A model generated the notes under the pieces. It did no database searches. It was given only the letters and a program-made list of their open reading frames with translations, and was not told where the DNA came from. The position numbers and the translations under genes were made by a program. Below, one piece after another: positions 44,108 through 44,969 of a stretch of 44,969 bases of DNA. This DNA is from a virus: the IMG/VR virus record IMGVR_UViG_3300012926_000007, positions 1-44,969 of that record. One strand, 5' to 3'. Numbering within the stretch: position 1 is the stretch's first letter; each line of letters starts with the position of its first letter.

Positions 44108-44969
44108 ATGAGGCACATCGGTAGCATTCACGTGGTCGAGCACATGGACGACTTGCTCACTCTTGGTGAGTGGTTGCGACGGAAGCAAACCGTGTCCCTC
44201 GACACGGAGACCACAGGTCTCGACATCTACTCGGAGAGCTTCGCTCTCCGCCTGATCCAATTCGGTACGCCCGAAGAGGCCTACGTCGTGCAGGTCGGGA
44301 AGTTCCAGCCGGCCGGCCTCGTCAACTTCATCAACACCTTCATCATGAAGGCGCGCAAGCGCCTCATCATGCACCACGCAAGCTACGACATTCAGGTTCT
44401 TGCCAAGCTCTTGGGGCTCGATGCAGAACAGCTGTGGACGTTGACAAGGTGCACCAAGATCGCCTCACACCTGCTTGATCCTCGTGGACGTGAAGACGGG
44501 GGCATCGGTCACAGCCTGGACGCACTCACAGCACACTACCTGCCTGGTGACAAGAAGTTGACAGTGTCCTTGCGCGAGGAGTTCTTGAAGCTCAGGACTG
44601 CCGGCGTCATCCCCAAGTCAACACCGATGTCACAGCTGTTCGCGACCATGCCGATCGACAACGAGACGTACCTCTGGTATGCTGGCAATGATGCGATCGT
44701 CACAGCGAAGCTGTGGCAGGCAATCGGTCGTCAAGCTATGGTCGAGTATCCGGACCTGCTGGTGTTTGAGCACAAGGTGGCCAAGATCGCTGCCTTCATG
44801 GACGCCAGAGGCTTCCTGTTGGATGCTGAGTACAGCACCAAGTTGGCGTTCGAGCTGTTGGAGCGGGAGCAGGACTACACGAAGATAGCACAGGAATACG
44901 GTCTGCGCAACTTCAACAGTTCCCCACAGGTGGCCGAAGCCCTCGCAGCGCGAGGGATCCTAACCGATC
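44108..44969 (+). CDS. polA: DNA polymerase I, N-terminal 3'-5' exonuclease part, partial
   Basis: 287 codons, running off the right end. Exo I motif VSLDTETTGLDIYS contains Asp and Glu; Exo II MHHASYDIQVLAKLLG contains the second Asp; Exo III YAGNDAIVTAKLW contains the last. A polymerase thumb-like start follows (YPDLLVFEHKVAKIAAFMDA), ending near VAEALAARGILTD. That word normally lies about 20-30 residues before the LVQAI...KWRKT stretch seen at window base 1. The end phase is one base past a codon while the start is in phase, so a direct join would frameshift; a small piece is missing. Confidence 0.93.
   Translation, partial: MRHIGSIHVVEHMDDLLTLGEWLRRKQTVSLDTETTGLDIYSESFALRLIQFGTPEEAYVVQVGKFQPAGLVNFINTFIMKARKRLIMHHASYDIQVLAKLLGLDAEQLWTLTRCTKIASHLLDPRGREDGGIGHSLDALTAHYLPGDKKLTVSLREEFLKLRTAGVIPKSTPMSQLFATMPIDNETYLWYAGNDAIVTAKLWQAIGRQAMVEYPDLLVFEHKVAKIAAFMDARGFLLDAEYSTKLAFELLEREQDYTKIAQEYGLRNFNSSPQVAEALAARGILTD

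Overview
This window looks like an almost complete genome of a lytic, probably short-tailed (podovirus-like) phage of a high-GC actinomycete, most likely Streptomyces or a relative. The signs are a WhiB-family regulator, a DUF397 protein, actinophage-type replication genes, TTGACA-17-TANNNT promoters and a near-leaderless transcript. No integrase or immunity repressor was recognised. A family A DNA polymerase is cut by the window: its 3'-5' exonuclease half runs off the right end and its palm/fingers half starts at base 1. The contig is therefore probably a circular or circularly permuted genome opened inside this gene, with roughly 20-30 codons missing at the junction.

Layout. 1-1508 (+): polymerase C-terminus, a small hypothetical protein and DUF397. 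1483-3750 (+): tandem promoters, then a tRNA/structured-RNA region (tRNA-Met, tRNA-Ile, tRNA-Arg, one or more tRNA-like elements and a dense set of perfect hairpins), two small ORFs and a GNRA-loop hairpin between convergent transcripts. 3786-30232 (-): the late operon, read right to left: terminase, portal, endonuclease VII, small proteins, a 1523-aa internal virion-type protein, two muralytic virion proteins (NlpC/P60 and lytic transglycosylase), tRNA-Pro, scaffold, N4-gp56-type capsid protein, decoration/fibre proteins, a probable adaptor and nozzle, then the lysis cassette (membrane/coiled-coil protein, peptidoglycan-binding protein, GH25 lysin, holin) and two fibre-tip paralogues. 30233-31606: a 1.4-kb gene-free region packed with palindromes and GATC sites, a candidate origin or structured RNA. 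31607-35424 (+): small early genes, many cysteine-rich or membrane-spanning, with perfect hairpins in the gaps. 35467-43868 (-): early operon, read right to left: WhiB, Cas4-like nuclease, membrane protein, Zn-ribbon protein, DnaB-like ATPase, PD-(D/E)xK resolvase, split primase, 3'-5' exonuclease, sigma-like factor, small zinc proteins and a frameshifted cytosine methyltransferase. 43869-44107: divergent control region with two strong promoters, an operator-like dyad, and a polymerase leader with a short leader ORF and alternative hairpins.

The replication genes (polymerase, primase, helicase, exonucleases, resolvase) are split between the two divergent transcripts that start at about 43.9 kb. 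The late operon makes the particle and lyses the host. The least explained parts are the noncoding ones: the multi-helix RNA interleaved with tRNAs (about 1789-2383), the palindrome field at 30.3-31.3 kb, the hairpin array at 33829-33983 and the polymerase leader. A methyltransferase broken at a (CT)6 tract may be phase-variable.
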